From NCBI GenBank assembly GCA_015232555.1, contig JADFZJ010000021.1:8857-60972 (forward strand): a DNA stretch of 52,116 nucleotides. Direction: 5' to 3'. The translations under genes were made by a program, and so were the position numbers. The notes below the pieces were generated by a model. It worked only from the letters and a program-made list of their open reading frames with translations, made no database searches and was not told the DNA's origin. This DNA is from Desulfamplus sp. (GTDB taxonomy: Bacteria > Desulfobacterota > Desulfobacteria > Desulfobacterales > Desulfobacteraceae). Positions 25,444 through 34,674 of the stretch are shown piece after piece; position 1 is the stretch's first letter; each line of letters starts with the position of its first letter.

Positions 25444-28400
25444 CTATAACTTACCTAAAAGCACCATAGCCTCATTTTTTGCACCATCAAAATCAAACTG
25501 CTCAATTTTATCAGCCAAACTTTTTAAGTCTGAGTGACTTATATGAAATTGGAGTTCTTTAAAAAACGGATATACTTCGTCTGGTGTGTATTGCTCACAG
25601 GCAGCCATTAAATCAGATAGTAAAGATTTTAATTTGTCAGTATTTGTCTTATCTGTCCCGAACTCTTCTATCCTTTTTTGACCTTTTGTCCCGTTTACCT
25701 CTGTTTCTCCTGTATCATTAAGTTTATTACTCATAATCTCTATATATGACGGGAGTTTATCTATCTCTTTTTTGAGTTCTGGCAATAATGAATTTATGAT
25801 ATTTAAATCTTTATCTACAGATGCTCTATCCATTTTAGTAAAAATAGAAAACATAGCTAAAAGAGATAAGTTTCCAGAAAGCCCTTTTATTGCATGAGTT
25901 ATTCGATGAATTTCAGAAATATTATTTTCTTTGATCAAAAATTCAATTTTTTGAGATATATCTTTATTTTCATTGTAAAATCGAGACAGGATATCTCCAA
26001 AAACCGATAGATTTGACCAGTTCTCAACTGCCTTTTTAATATCAATGCTCGTATTTATCTCGGGTGATGAAGAGAATTCTGTTAAAATAGAATTCTCTTT
26101 ATCAATTCCCGTTTTTTCATCATCAAAGCCAACCTTGTCATAAATATCAGTCTTGCCTTCAACAAGTCTATTTTTTTCAGGATATATGCTCGCTTCTGAC
26201 GGGTTGTTTTCTTTCGAGAAAATAGTGGTCTGTTGATCTGTTTTAACTATGCTCAAAATTAACGCATTAAGTTCCTTGAAACTAATCGGTTTTCCTATTA
26301 CAGCGTTCATTCCTGCACGTTCATAAATATCTTTCTCTTCATTCATAACACTTGCAGTAACAGCAATTATTGGAGTTGCTCTGCCTGTTCCATGTTCAAT
26401 CTCCCTAATTTTTAGAGTTGCTTCAATTCCATCCATTTCAGGCATATGAACATCCATTAGTATAACATCAAACTTTCCTTTCTTGAACTCATTGACAGCT
26501 TCCAAACCATTGTTTACCCCTGTAACTCTGTGGGATTTCCTCTGAAGAAAAAGTTTTGTAAGAAGTACATTTTCTTGAAGGTCATCTGCTACTAAAATAT
26601 TGAACCCTGGAGATGTATTTTCATAGTTCATCTTCTTATCATCTTTCTCCTCCTCCAAGCCAGGAGCTTGAAGCATTCTAATAGTAAAATAAAATACAGT
26701 ACCACCCTCTTTTCTGCTTTCAAACCATATACTGCCTCCCATCATTTCAACAAGCTCTTTTGAGATTGCAGTTCCAAGACCTGTTCCTCCAAAACGCCTT
26801 GTAGTTGAAGGATCTGCCTGAGTAAACGGCTTAAATACAGACTTTTTATGTTCAGGCAGAATACCAATGCCGGTATCAGATATTGAAAAAAGAATAGTAT
26901 CTTTTTCAGGCGTATATTTCTCAACTTTTATCTCAACTTTACCATGGGTAGTAAACTTAATTGCATTACTAACAATATTGACAATCACCTGACCTATCCG
27001 CATAGGATCACCAAGATATCTTTCTGCAATATCAGAAGAGAACTCATAATGAAGCTCAAGTCCTTTTTGAGCAGCTTTGATAGTAAGAAGTTCTAATCTG
27101 GTTTTGACAAGTTTTCTAAGATCAAACGATTTGACCTCGGTTGTCATACGTTTTTGTTCAATTTTACTGAAATCAAGAATATCATTGAGCAGTGTAAGGA
27201 GGGCATTAGCAGATGAATGGGCAATAGATATCTTCTTTCTCTGACTCAAAGAGAGTTCTTCCTCAAGTACAAGTTCAAGAAAACCAAGAATTGAGTTCAT
27301 TGGAGTGCGGATCTCATGGCTCATGTTTGCTACAAAATCACTTTTAATTCGGGATGCTTTTTCCGCACTCTCTTTAGCCTCAATAAGCTGCTGCTCCATC
27401 TCCTTTCTTTTTGTAAAATCAGTTATTACTGCAAAAGCTCCAATCTGCCTCTTCTGCTGATCAAAAAGTGGTGTTGGGCTTATAAGGCAGTGGACGTGTC
27501 CATTATCTTGACGAATCAGTACCATCTCAAAACTACTCTTTGAATTTGGACTCCATGTGCGGATATATGATTTTATCTTCTGTTGATACTCATCATCCAT
27601 AAAATCGTAAATACTTCTTCCTATAATATCTTTTTCATAAATGCCCAGAATTGAACAGATAGCGGGATTGACCTCCATAGTTTTCCAATTGTTGTCAACC
27701 ATCCAAAATCCCTGCTCCATTGAGGTAATTATACTTTTAAACTTGTATTCACTATCTCTTATAGCCTGTTCTGATTTTCTTGCATCGGTTATATCTAATT
27801 TTACTGCCACATAATGCTCAATCCTGCTTCCCTTACACTGACTATTCTTGTCATTATTCACGATAGGAGTTATTATTGCTTGCTCCCATATCTTTTCTCC
27901 GTTTTTTTTGATATTGCACAGCTCGCCTTTCCATATATTCCCATTTGAAATAGTTTTCCATAAGGATTCATAAAACTCAGAAGTGTGATAACCACTATTA
28001 AGTATTCTTGGACTCTTTCCTACCACCTCTTTGTATGTATATCCTGTCTGGGCTGTAAAATATGGATTCACATAACTTATATTGCCTTCTGCATCGGTCA
28101 CAACTACTGATACAGGGCTTTTATCCACAGCCTGCTGAAGAATCCTAAGCTGGAGTTCATTATGCTTCTGCTTGCTGATGTCTTCTTGAATTCCAAGATA
28201 GTTGACAATATTGCCTTGAGAATCTTTAATAGATGAAATTCTTGTATATTGCCACTGTAACTCGTCCTGACTGTTTTTATTTAGCAGCTCGCCCTGCCAA
28301 ATATCGCCTTTAACAATAGTGTCCCAGATATCTCTATAGAATTCAACCGAGTGTTCTCCTGACGCAAGTAAACCTCCCGGAGTTTTGCCGATTGCCTCTG

Positions 28401-28674
28401 TTTTTGTGTATCCTGTAATTTTAGTAAAGGCGGGATTTACATATTCAATCACGCCATTTTTGTCTGTAATTATAACAATAGAAGGGTTCTCTTCAATGGC
28501 AGATTTGAGTTTTTGAAGGTTATTTATATCTATTTTATAGTTCTGAATTGTCTGATAAATGTTGGTATTAGTTTTTACCTGATCGAACAAAAATATTACT
28601 GTTGTTCTAATAATATGCCAGAGTTTTCTAAAATAACAATTCAAGTAATCCACTATATTTCCTTTGATTATCAA
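25444..28674 (-). CDS. hybrid sensor histidine kinase with three PAS, receiver and HPt domains
   Basis: 1076 residues. Three PAS/PAC units begin near residues 57, 180 and 305 (each with an N-P-F/A pattern such as YVNPAFTKITGY). HisKA has MSHEIRTPMNSILGF, and HATPase_c has NIVSNAIKFTTHG and FGGTGLGTAISKELV. A receiver follows (ILVADD, VILMDVHMPEMDG), and a C-terminal HPt domain has its phospho-His in HAIKGLSGNLS. This is a complete four-step phosphorelay in one chain. A short N-terminal hydrophobic stretch (IIRTTVIFLF) is too weak to call a membrane anchor. It is convergent with the AOR operon and diverges from rpmB. The signal and output partner are unknown. Confidence 0.93.
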   Translation of the reverse strand: MIIKGNIVDYLNCYFRKLWHIIRTTVIFLFDQVKTNTNIYQTIQNYKIDINNLQKLKSAIEENPSIVIITDKNGVIEYVNPAFTKITGYTKTEAIGKTPGGLLASGEHSVEFYRDIWDTIVKGDIWQGELLNKNSQDELQWQYTRISSIKDSQGNIVNYLGIQEDISKQKHNELQLRILQQAVDKSPVSVVVTDAEGNISYVNPYFTAQTGYTYKEVVGKSPRILNSGYHTSEFYESLWKTISNGNIWKGELCNIKKNGEKIWEQAIITPIVNNDKNSQCKGSRIEHYVAVKLDITDARKSEQAIRDSEYKFKSIITSMEQGFWMVDNNWKTMEVNPAICSILGIYEKDIIGRSIYDFMDDEYQQKIKSYIRTWSPNSKSSFEMVLIRQDNGHVHCLISPTPLFDQQKRQIGAFAVITDFTKRKEMEQQLIEAKESAEKASRIKSDFVANMSHEIRTPMNSILGFLELVLEEELSLSQRKKISIAHSSANALLTLLNDILDFSKIEQKRMTTEVKSFDLRKLVKTRLELLTIKAAQKGLELHYEFSSDIAERYLGDPMRIGQVIVNIVSNAIKFTTHGKVEIKVEKYTPEKDTILFSISDTGIGILPEHKKSVFKPFTQADPSTTRRFGGTGLGTAISKELVEMMGGSIWFESRKEGGTVFYFTIRMLQAPGLEEEKDDKKMNYENTSPGFNILVADDLQENVLLTKLFLQRKSHRVTGVNNGLEAVNEFKKGKFDVILMDVHMPEMDGIEATLKIREIEHGTGRATPIIAVTASVMNEEKDIYERAGMNAVIGKPISFKELNALILSIVKTDQQTTIFSKENNPSEASIYPEKNRLVEGKTDIYDKVGFDDEKTGIDKENSILTEFSSSPEINTSIDIKKAVENWSNLSVFGDILSRFYNENKDISQKIEFLIKENNISEIHRITHAIKGLSGNLSLLAMFSIFTKMDRASVDKDLNIINSLLPELKKEIDKLPSYIEIMSNKLNDTGETEVNGTKGQKRIEEFGTDKTNTDKLKSLLSDLMAACEQYTPDEVYPFFKELQFHISHSDLKSLADKIEQFDFDGAKNEAMVLLGKL

Positions 28675-28891
28675 TTATTATAATTTTGTTGGTTCTAATG
28701 AAAATCCCACTATTACAAATAGTTAAATAGGTTTAAATATAAAATAATATAGCATATAAATCTAATTTATAACTAAAGAATTTCATTCTATTGCCCTTTG
28801 AAAAAAGGATTCCTCTTTACATTAAAAATAATAAGATATATAAAGCCACGATCTGAAAGCGGATAAATTTTATTTTTCAAGGAGAATAACA

Positions 28892-29083
28892 ATGTCAAAA
28901 GAGTGTAAAATATGTGGTAAAAAGCCAATGGTTGGCTGTAATGTAAGCCATGCACACAATGTCAACAAACGCCGTTTTAATCCTAATCTCAAGAGGGTTA
29001 GAGCTTTGATTGACGGACAGGTCAAAAGAATTGATGTCTGCACAAAATGTATTAAATCAGGTCATGTAGTCAAGGCACCCTGA
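28892..29083 (+). CDS. rpmB: 50S ribosomal protein L28
   Basis: 63 residues, normal for L28. It carries the zinc-binding form with CKIC near the start and CTKC near the end. The diagnostic GCNVSHAHNVNKRRFNPNLK stretch is present. CAAGGAG lies 8 nt before the ATG. L28 is a large-subunit protein. It stands alone here with a hairpin downstream. Confidence 0.97.
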   Translation: MSKECKICGKKPMVGCNVSHAHNVNKRRFNPNLKRVRALIDGQVKRIDVCTKCIKSGHVVKAP

Positions 29084-29114
29084 TTTTTTTGTTTTGCTTT
29101 TATTTGCTTCTATG

Positions 29115-29145
29115 GGAATCAGCAGAGTTAGTCGCTGCTGATTCC
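29115..29145 (+). terminator. hairpin after rpmB, probable terminator
   Basis: Perfect 11-bp stem GGAATCAGCAG (29115-29125) with CTGCTGATTCC (29135-29145) and a 9-nt loop. Only a short mixed T/C stretch follows, so termination may be moderate. The rest of the gap to 29343 is AT-rich and shows nothing else clear. Confidence 0.65.
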
Positions 29146-29342
29146 TCCTTTTCATCCTCCTCCTCTCATCCTCATTACCATCAATTTTCTTCTCTGTATT
29201 GTATCTTACAATTTAAATCAAGACCGCAGTAAGATTATATAAATATTTATAATTCATTCTAAATATCTAATACTAACAATCTACTTAATGATGTCTCTAT
29301 AGCATTTAACATAACATTCAAACACCATTTTTAAGGTTATTT

Positions 29343-30572
29343 ATGACCCAATCCAATTTAAAAGAATCATACTCAAAATCCTCAATTATAGGAGTGTCCA
29401 TTATAGTTCTGCTTATAGTGATTGCAGTCTTTATATTTAGAGAGCAGTTTAATTTCAATCCTGCAGTAACTGCACTATCTGAAAAAGTAGCTTTGTCTGA
29501 AAGCAATTTAAATGGGCCTGATAGCTCTTTTGGTATGCTTGGTGGCTCTGGGCAATATTCTGAGAATACAGATTCTTTATCACAAGATTTAAAATCAGAA
29601 GAGATAACATCAGTTATCCGTCTGATAAAACCGCTTGTACCTCTGACTGCTCCTGAGTCCTTTAACGCCGAAACTCTTTCAGATAAAATCAACGGAAAAG
29701 CAGAGCTGTACCTGCCTGCTGGATTCAAAAGTCTTGTCTGTCAGCGTTTTAAAATCAGCACCAATTCAGATTCCAAGAAATTTTCTGAAATTTCTGAACC
29801 TTCTTCTAATCTCGATAACTCCTCTCACCAAACAGTTGATTTTTCTGACAAATTATGGATTGAAGTTTTTGTCTATGATATGACTCTTCCTGAAAATGCC
29901 TTTGCTGTATTCAGCCGTCAGCGTAGAGAAGGGTCAATTCCTGTTTTAATAACCCAATATGCCTATCAGACAGAGAACGCCCTCTTTTTTGTCCACGGAC
30001 ACTTTTACGTTGAGATGATAGCGTCCGAACCTTCTGAAAATGGCGTAAAACTTATGACAGAGTTAGGCAAAACATTTATTGAGGATAGACCAGCTCTTGC
30101 ATCTAAAAAAATGGAAGTGCCTGATCTATTTCCTGTTAAAGGTTTAGATTTAGATAAAGAGAGCATTACGTTAATAAGTTCTGATGCTTTTGGTTTTGAT
30201 CGTTTTGATAATATTTATACAGCAATTTATACTTTAAAAGGCTCAAAGACAAACAAAAATGACTCAACTGCAAATAAGACAGATATAAATTCTTCTAATA
30301 GTTCAACTACTATAACAGCCTTTATCTCCAAGCGGGACTCTTCCGAAAAGGCAGCCAAACTTGTCTCAGAATATGCAGAGTTTTTGGTCAATTTTGGAGG
30401 AAATAAGACTGATTCAGGTATTGACGGAGTTTACGCCATTGAGATTATGGACACGATTGAGCTTATCTTTTGTTCAGGTCAATATATAGCTGGTGTGAGA
30501 GATAGTGAAAGCCTTGAAATCTCAAAACATCTTGTTCGTAATATTAAGAGCAGGCTCGATGGGGTTAATTAA
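29343..30572 (+). CDS. membrane-anchored DUF6599-like protein
   Basis: 409 residues. One membrane anchor lies at about 17-37 (IGVSIIVLLIVIAVFIF), then a large exported domain. The region from about residue 112 (LSDKINGKAELYLPAGFKS) through FVYDMTLPENAFAVFSRQR and YAYQTENALFFVHGHFYVEM resembles the DUF6599 proteins of sulfate reducers. Two Ser/Asn/Asp-rich inserts are visible (about 140-165 and 300-320). Function is unknown. The DUF362 gene begins 40 nt later on the same strand, a pairing seen in related genomes, so the two probably work together outside the membrane. Confidence 0.75.
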   Translation: MTQSNLKESYSKSSIIGVSIIVLLIVIAVFIFREQFNFNPAVTALSEKVALSESNLNGPDSSFGMLGGSGQYSENTDSLSQDLKSEEITSVIRLIKPLVPLTAPESFNAETLSDKINGKAELYLPAGFKSLVCQRFKISTNSDSKKFSEISEPSSNLDNSSHQTVDFSDKLWIEVFVYDMTLPENAFAVFSRQRREGSIPVLITQYAYQTENALFFVHGHFYVEMIASEPSENGVKLMTELGKTFIEDRPALASKKMEVPDLFPVKGLDLDKESITLISSDAFGFDRFDNIYTAIYTLKGSKTNKNDSTANKTDINSSNSSTTITAFISKRDSSEKAAKLVSEYAEFLVNFGGNKTDSGIDGVYAIEIMDTIELIFCSGQYIAGVRDSESLEISKHLVRNIKSRLDGVN

Positions 30573-30611
30573 TTTGGGACATCCGCAATAGGTAAACAAG
30601 GTAATCTAAAA

Positions 30612-31658
30612 ATGGAAAATAGTAATTATAAAAATATAACAGATGTTAATCGCAGAGAGTTTCTAAAACGCTCTGTCCGCACAGGTGCGGCACTTGCTGC
30701 TGTTGGTGCCGCTGGTTATATTTTTCATGATACAGAAGGGTTTAACGCAGAGTTTAACAGTAAAGATTCAAACGCAAACAACTCTGATAAAGCATCTTTA
30801 GGTAAAAATAGTAAGATTTGGACTCTTCCTGATTTCTCAATCCCTGAACAGGCTGGAAAAATTGCGATTATTCAAGGGGCGGATCGAGTAAAAACTCTTG
30901 AAGCTGCACTACGAGCACTTGGAGGAGTAGAGAACTTCATAAAATCGGGCGATACTGTTCTTATTAAGGTAAATGCTGCATTTGCTGTATCTCCAATTCT
31001 ATCGGCAACCACGCATCCTGATCTTTTATCTGCAATGGTTAAGATTTGCTACACGGCAGGAGCCGCAAAGGTACGGGTAACTGATAATCCTATAAATGAT
31101 CCTGCAAGCTGTTTTATGCTTACAGGTATTGAGGCAGCAGCGAGGCAAAACGGTGCTGACCTTATTTTGCCACGAGATCAATTTTTTGAAAATCTTACTG
31201 TTGATAATGCCCGCCTTATAAGAGATTGGCCTGTTCTTAAAACCCCGTTTGATGGAGTAACAAAACTTATCAGCATGGCACCTGTAAAAGATCACCATAG
31301 AAGCGGTGCATCAATGATTTTAAAGAACGGATATGGTCTGCTTGGAGGACGGAGAAATATTTTTCATCAAGATATCCACACCATTATCACTGAGCTTGCG
31401 AGAATGGTTAAATCAACATTAGTGATTTTAGACGGCACAAACACAATGATGACCAACGGACCTACTGGAGGTTCGTTATCAGATTTAAAACCAACCCACA
31501 CCTTGATTGCTGGAACTGATCCTGTGGCTGTTGACTCTTTTGGTGCAACTCTTCTAGGTAAAACTGCACGCGATCTGCCCCACCTGATTCAATCAGCAGC
31601 AGCAGGAGTTGGAACAGTTGACTATCTTTCACTTAAACCCGCTATGATCACATTATGA
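30612..31658 (+). CDS. Tat-exported DUF362 family protein
   Basis: 348 residues. A twin-arginine signal starts NRREFLKRSVRTG, followed by an Ala/Gly-rich hydrophobic stretch to about residue 45. The DUF362 core begins at about 75 (KIAIIQGADRVKTLEAAL), with LIKVNAAFAVSPILSATTHP and LVILDGTNTMMTNGPTGG later. Tat export implies folding with a cofactor before secretion. Many DUF362 proteins carry added ferredoxin motifs; none is visible here. It is co-directional with the DUF6599-like gene. Function unknown; redox or metal chemistry is possible. Confidence 0.85.
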   Translation: MENSNYKNITDVNRREFLKRSVRTGAALAAVGAAGYIFHDTEGFNAEFNSKDSNANNSDKASLGKNSKIWTLPDFSIPEQAGKIAIIQGADRVKTLEAALRALGGVENFIKSGDTVLIKVNAAFAVSPILSATTHPDLLSAMVKICYTAGAAKVRVTDNPINDPASCFMLTGIEAAARQNGADLILPRDQFFENLTVDNARLIRDWPVLKTPFDGVTKLISMAPVKDHHRSGASMILKNGYGLLGGRRNIFHQDIHTIITELARMVKSTLVILDGTNTMMTNGPTGGSLSDLKPTHTLIAGTDPVAVDSFGATLLGKTARDLPHLIQSAAAGVGTVDYLSLKPAMITL

Positions 31659-31757
31659 AAGATTTCAAAATATTATAACTAATTGTCTTTATAAATAATT
31701 AGTTGCTTTAGTAAATACTAAAAATTAAATTTAAAATCTGCAATCCAATCCTAATTA

Positions 31758-31823
31758 TTGACAAAAATAATTCATTGATATAGTAGCTTCTTAATTATGC
31801 CACATTTGATATAACCAAATGTG
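31758..31823 (+). promoter_or_regulatory. candidate promoter and inverted repeat upstream of tupA
   Basis: TTGACA (31758-31763) and TATAGT (31779-31784) with 15-nt spacing make a fair promoter. Downstream, CACATTTG (31801-31808) and CAAATGTG (31816-31823) form an 8-bp inverted repeat around ATATAAC. The repeat is placed where a tungstate- or molybdate-responsive repressor could act, but it does not match a ModE site that I recall. Confidence 0.45.
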
Positions 31824-31895
31824 TGAAAGTTCTTTTTAATTGAACTTAAAGCACCATGAAACTTTAATTTCAGCATGAAACAAAGGAGCAAAAAA

Positions 31896-32756
31896 ATGAA
31901 AAAAACAGAGCAGTTATCTACAGCAAAAATGAAATGTAAAATGGTTGGAATAGCATTGGTAACATGCCTTATTCTTGTAGTTGGATTCACTGTACAGGCA
32001 GCCGATAAAACCTTGATGATGGCAACAACAACCAGTACTGATGATACAGGGCTTCTTGATTATCTGATGCCTCTATTCACAAAAGATACTGGTATTGAAG
32101 TAAAATGGACAGCAACAGGCAGCGGTAAGGCGTTGGCACTTGGTGTGAGCTGTGATGTTGATGTTCTGCTTGTTCATGCACCTGCGGCTGAAAAAAAATA
32201 TATTGCCGAAGGTTCTGGCACAACTCGCACAGAAGTTATGTATAACGATTTTATAATCATAGGACCAGAAAGCGATCCAGCAGCTATTAAAGGGAAAACG
32301 GTTGTGGAGGCATTAGAGAGCATCAGGACAAAACAGGCATCTTTTGCAAGTCGTGGAGATGATTCTGGAACACACAAAAAAGAGTTGGAACTGTGGAAAA
32401 GCACTGGAAAAGCAATGCCTGAAAAAGAGGGCTGGTATATTCAGACAGGACAGGGAATGCTTGCAACCATCAACTTATGTGAAGAGAGAAAAGCATACAC
32501 CATGACTGATCGCGGCACATATATAAAATATAAGGCACAAAAAAACGGTAATCCCCAGCTTAAGATACTTGTAGAAAAAGATGGAATTCTTATCAATCAA
32601 TACAGCGTCATTCCTGTAAATCCCCAAAAATGTCCCAAGGTAAAATATGAATTTGCCACACAGTTTTCAAACTGGATGGCAGGCGAAAAAGGTCAGAATC
32701 TCATAAAAGATTTCAAGCTTATGGGTGAATCACTCTTCACACCAAATGCAAAATAG
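31896..32756 (+). CDS. tupA: tungstate ABC transporter substrate-binding protein TupA
   Basis: 286 residues from the ATG at 31896, chosen because AAGGAG lies 7 nt upstream; an earlier ATG at 31875 lacks one. A Sec signal peptide (about 18-36) ends near VQAA. The oxyanion motif ATTTSTDDTGLLD and the later ASRGDDSGTHKKEL are diagnostic of TupA. This lipid-free periplasmic protein captures tungstate for the TupBC transporter. TupB and TupC are not adjacent; a decayed gene follows instead. The nearby aldehyde:ferredoxin oxidoreductase supplies a clear need for tungsten. Confidence 0.9.
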   Translation: MKKTEQLSTAKMKCKMVGIALVTCLILVVGFTVQAADKTLMMATTTSTDDTGLLDYLMPLFTKDTGIEVKWTATGSGKALALGVSCDVDVLLVHAPAAEKKYIAEGSGTTRTEVMYNDFIIIGPESDPAAIKGKTVVEALESIRTKQASFASRGDDSGTHKKELELWKSTGKAMPEKEGWYIQTGQGMLATINLCEERKAYTMTDRGTYIKYKAQKNGNPQLKILVEKDGILINQYSVIPVNPQKCPKVKYEFATQFSNWMAGEKGQNLIKDFKLMGESLFTPNAK

Positions 32757-32772
32757 AGGGGATTTTAAAACA

Positions 32773-33417
32773 TTGAATATATGTAAAAACTGCCATACCA
32801 TTGCACATAGGCTTATCAGACAAAAAATAGTCTTCTCTCTTCTTGTTCTTCTAACTATCCTTATAACAACTGATGCACTTGCAGAAAGAGTCTTCTTTGC
32901 AGGTTATAAAGGCGGTTTTTACATAAAATCTGAAGAAGAGGGTGGCATGGAGATCCGCCTTGGCGGGTCTTTTTAAGCTAATTGACTCAATTATTACTCA
33001 ATCAGTTTCAGATAATTCAGATTCAAGCAACGCAGAAACAGATTCTTTAGGCTCATTAAGTTGGAGATGGATTGAATCTCTCTGTCTCCAGCTTGGTTTT
33101 TCCGGAACATTGCCCTTGGTGATGATATTGGCTTCATACTGCCAAATCTTAATCTATCAGGGATCAAGTTTGGTATCGGTTTTAAATATATGGGAATCTC
33201 TAATAATATCATAAATTTTCAGGCTGACTTATCTACTTTTGCCAATCAGCCTGATTCAGCTTTTGATGAGATAGCCTTTAATCAGGATAATTCTCTTGCA
33301 AATCCATCATTGACAATTCCATGTGTTAATGTTGCAGGAAAAAATTATGAAGTAAAACTGACATGTCCAAGTGGCAATTTCATAGATTGGACTCTATCTG
33401 ATATTTCAGAAAAATAG
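32773..33417 (+). pseudogene. decayed exported-protein gene, possibly porin-like
   Basis: A TTG-initiated frame (32773-32976) starts with a good signal peptide and reads VFFAGYKGGFYIKSEEEG and MEIRLGGSF, which resembles the N-terminus of OprO/OprP-type porins, then stops. Related text continues in other frames: residues like SVSDNSDSSNAETDSLG near 33005-33050, and from 33115 to 33417 a frame reading IALGDDIGFILPNLNLSG and ending in WTLSDISEK. At least two frameshifts and an in-frame stop separate these. The last piece (start ATG 33190) could be an independent short gene. Confidence 0.5.
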
Positions 33418-33440
33418 CACCCTAAGTTTGTTTGTTCTTT

Positions 33441-33578
33441 TGGTTGCGAAGCTCGGGTTCATACCCCGTGGGGTTGTTGTTGTAATGTTTTAAAGATATC
33501 CAGCCGCTCGGGGCTGGGAGCTGCATTTGTTGGAGTTTAAGGCTGTTTAGGATAAGATCGTCCTAAACAGCCTTTTTT
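33441..33578 (+). ncRNA. candidate structured small RNA ending in a strong terminator
   Basis: A GC-richer stretch in an AT-rich gap. ACCCCGTGGGGT is nearly self-complementary (33463-33474). CCAGCC (33500-33505) pairs GGCTGG (33512-33517) around GCTCGG. The terminator follows at once. No protein is encoded. It could be a small RNA, a leader of the dehydrogenase cassette, or a leftover of a mobile element. No family was recognised. Confidence 0.35.
33539..33578 (+). terminator. strong Rho-independent terminator
   Basis: AAGGCTGTTTAGGA (33539-33552) pairs perfectly with TCCTAAACAGCCTT (33561-33574) around an 8-nt loop, with six T residues (33573-33578) at and after the end of the stem. It separates the tupA region from the cassette that begins at 33701. 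Confidence 0.93.
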
Positions 33579-33700
33579 ATGATTGACCGGTTTAATGAGA
33601 TTGGCTATCCTTACTATACATAGAATTATTTATAACACCATTAGTTGTAAGTAGGGAAGATTCCCTTAACAATCAGGACAAAAGACAGCAGGAGTAATTT

Positions 33701-34555
33701 ATGACTGAAGGAACAGTAGGCGTAATCGGTGCAGGAGTTATGGGAAGCGGTGTGGCACAGAATCTTGCACAGCGAGGTTTTAAGGTTGTGTTGGTTGATA
33801 TTGCAGAATCCGTACTTGAACGGACAAAAAAAGAGATTTATAACAATGTCCGTTTTCAGGGTTTTATGAAAAAAGATAAGAGTCAACTTGATAATCCTGA
33901 TACTATTATTGGTAAAATTTTGTTTACTACAGATTATGAACATCTTAAGGATGCCTATTATGTTGTGGAAAATGTGGTTGAGAAATGGGATGCAAAGAGC
34001 GAAGTCTATCCAAAAATAGATAAAATATGTACTCCAAATGCTGTGTTTGCAGTGGATACATCATGTTATTCAATCACCCGTGTGGCTGCTTTGACAAATC
34101 GTCCTGACAAGATTATTGGTATCCATTTTATGAATCCTGTTCCTATGAAACCAACTGTTGAGGTTATAAAAGGTTGGCACACATCAGAAGATACAATTTC
34201 AATTACAAAAGAGTTTCTATCTGCTATGGGAAAAGATTGGGTAATTGTCAATGACTCTCCTGGGTTTGTCTCTAATCGTGTATTGATGCTCACAATTAAT
34301 GAGGCTGTATTTCTACTGCAAGAGCAGGTAGCAGATGCAAAACAGGTTGATGATATATTCAAAAAATGTTTTGGTCATAAAATGGGACCTCTTGAGACTG
34401 CTGATCTTATTGGACTTGACACTATTTTATACTCAATTGAGGTTCTTCACGAGAGCTTTAATGACAGTAAATATCGCCCCTGTGCACTTCTTAAAAAAAT
34501 GGTTGATGCAGGACTTTTAGGACGCAAAAGCGGTAAAGGTTTTTATTCATATTAA
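33701..34555 (+). CDS. 3-hydroxyacyl-CoA/ACP dehydrogenase, FkbK-like
   Basis: 284 residues. An N-terminal Rossmann fold with VIGAGVMGSGVAQNLAQRG (about 8-26) and VVENVVEKWDAK, then the signature GIHFMNPVPMKPTVEVIKG with the catalytic His. The C-terminal half has NDSPGFVSNRVLMLTINEA, CFGHKMGPLETADLIGLDT and GRKSGKGFYSY. This matches 3-hydroxybutyryl-CoA dehydrogenase. The sequence in the NDSPGFVSNRVLMLTINEA and HKMGPLETADLIGLDT parts is particularly like FkbK/Asm13, which oxidises glyceryl-ACP in extender-unit synthesis. AGCAGGAG is before the ATG. It leads a three-gene cassette with an ACP and an acyl-CoA dehydrogenase. Use in ordinary beta-oxidation is the alternative. Confidence 0.85.
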   Translation: MTEGTVGVIGAGVMGSGVAQNLAQRGFKVVLVDIAESVLERTKKEIYNNVRFQGFMKKDKSQLDNPDTIIGKILFTTDYEHLKDAYYVVENVVEKWDAKSEVYPKIDKICTPNAVFAVDTSCYSITRVAALTNRPDKIIGIHFMNPVPMKPTVEVIKGWHTSEDTISITKEFLSAMGKDWVIVNDSPGFVSNRVLMLTINEAVFLLQEQVADAKQVDDIFKKCFGHKMGPLETADLIGLDTILYSIEVLHESFNDSKYRPCALLKKMVDAGLLGRKSGKGFYSY

Positions 34556-34674
34556 TTTCTCTTTTAGGGATTTTGAGTTGATTTTCAAAAAAACTTCCTA
34601 TTTTTTTGATATAAAGCAGTTATACAGCTTTTAATACCAAATAATTTTAATTTAATAATAACGGAATTTGCAGA

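Noticed and set aside
33445-33480. A T-arm-like GGGTTCATACCCC stretch suggesting a tRNA
   Set aside because: The loop is too short, no acceptor or anticodon stem can be assembled around it, and no CCA end follows.
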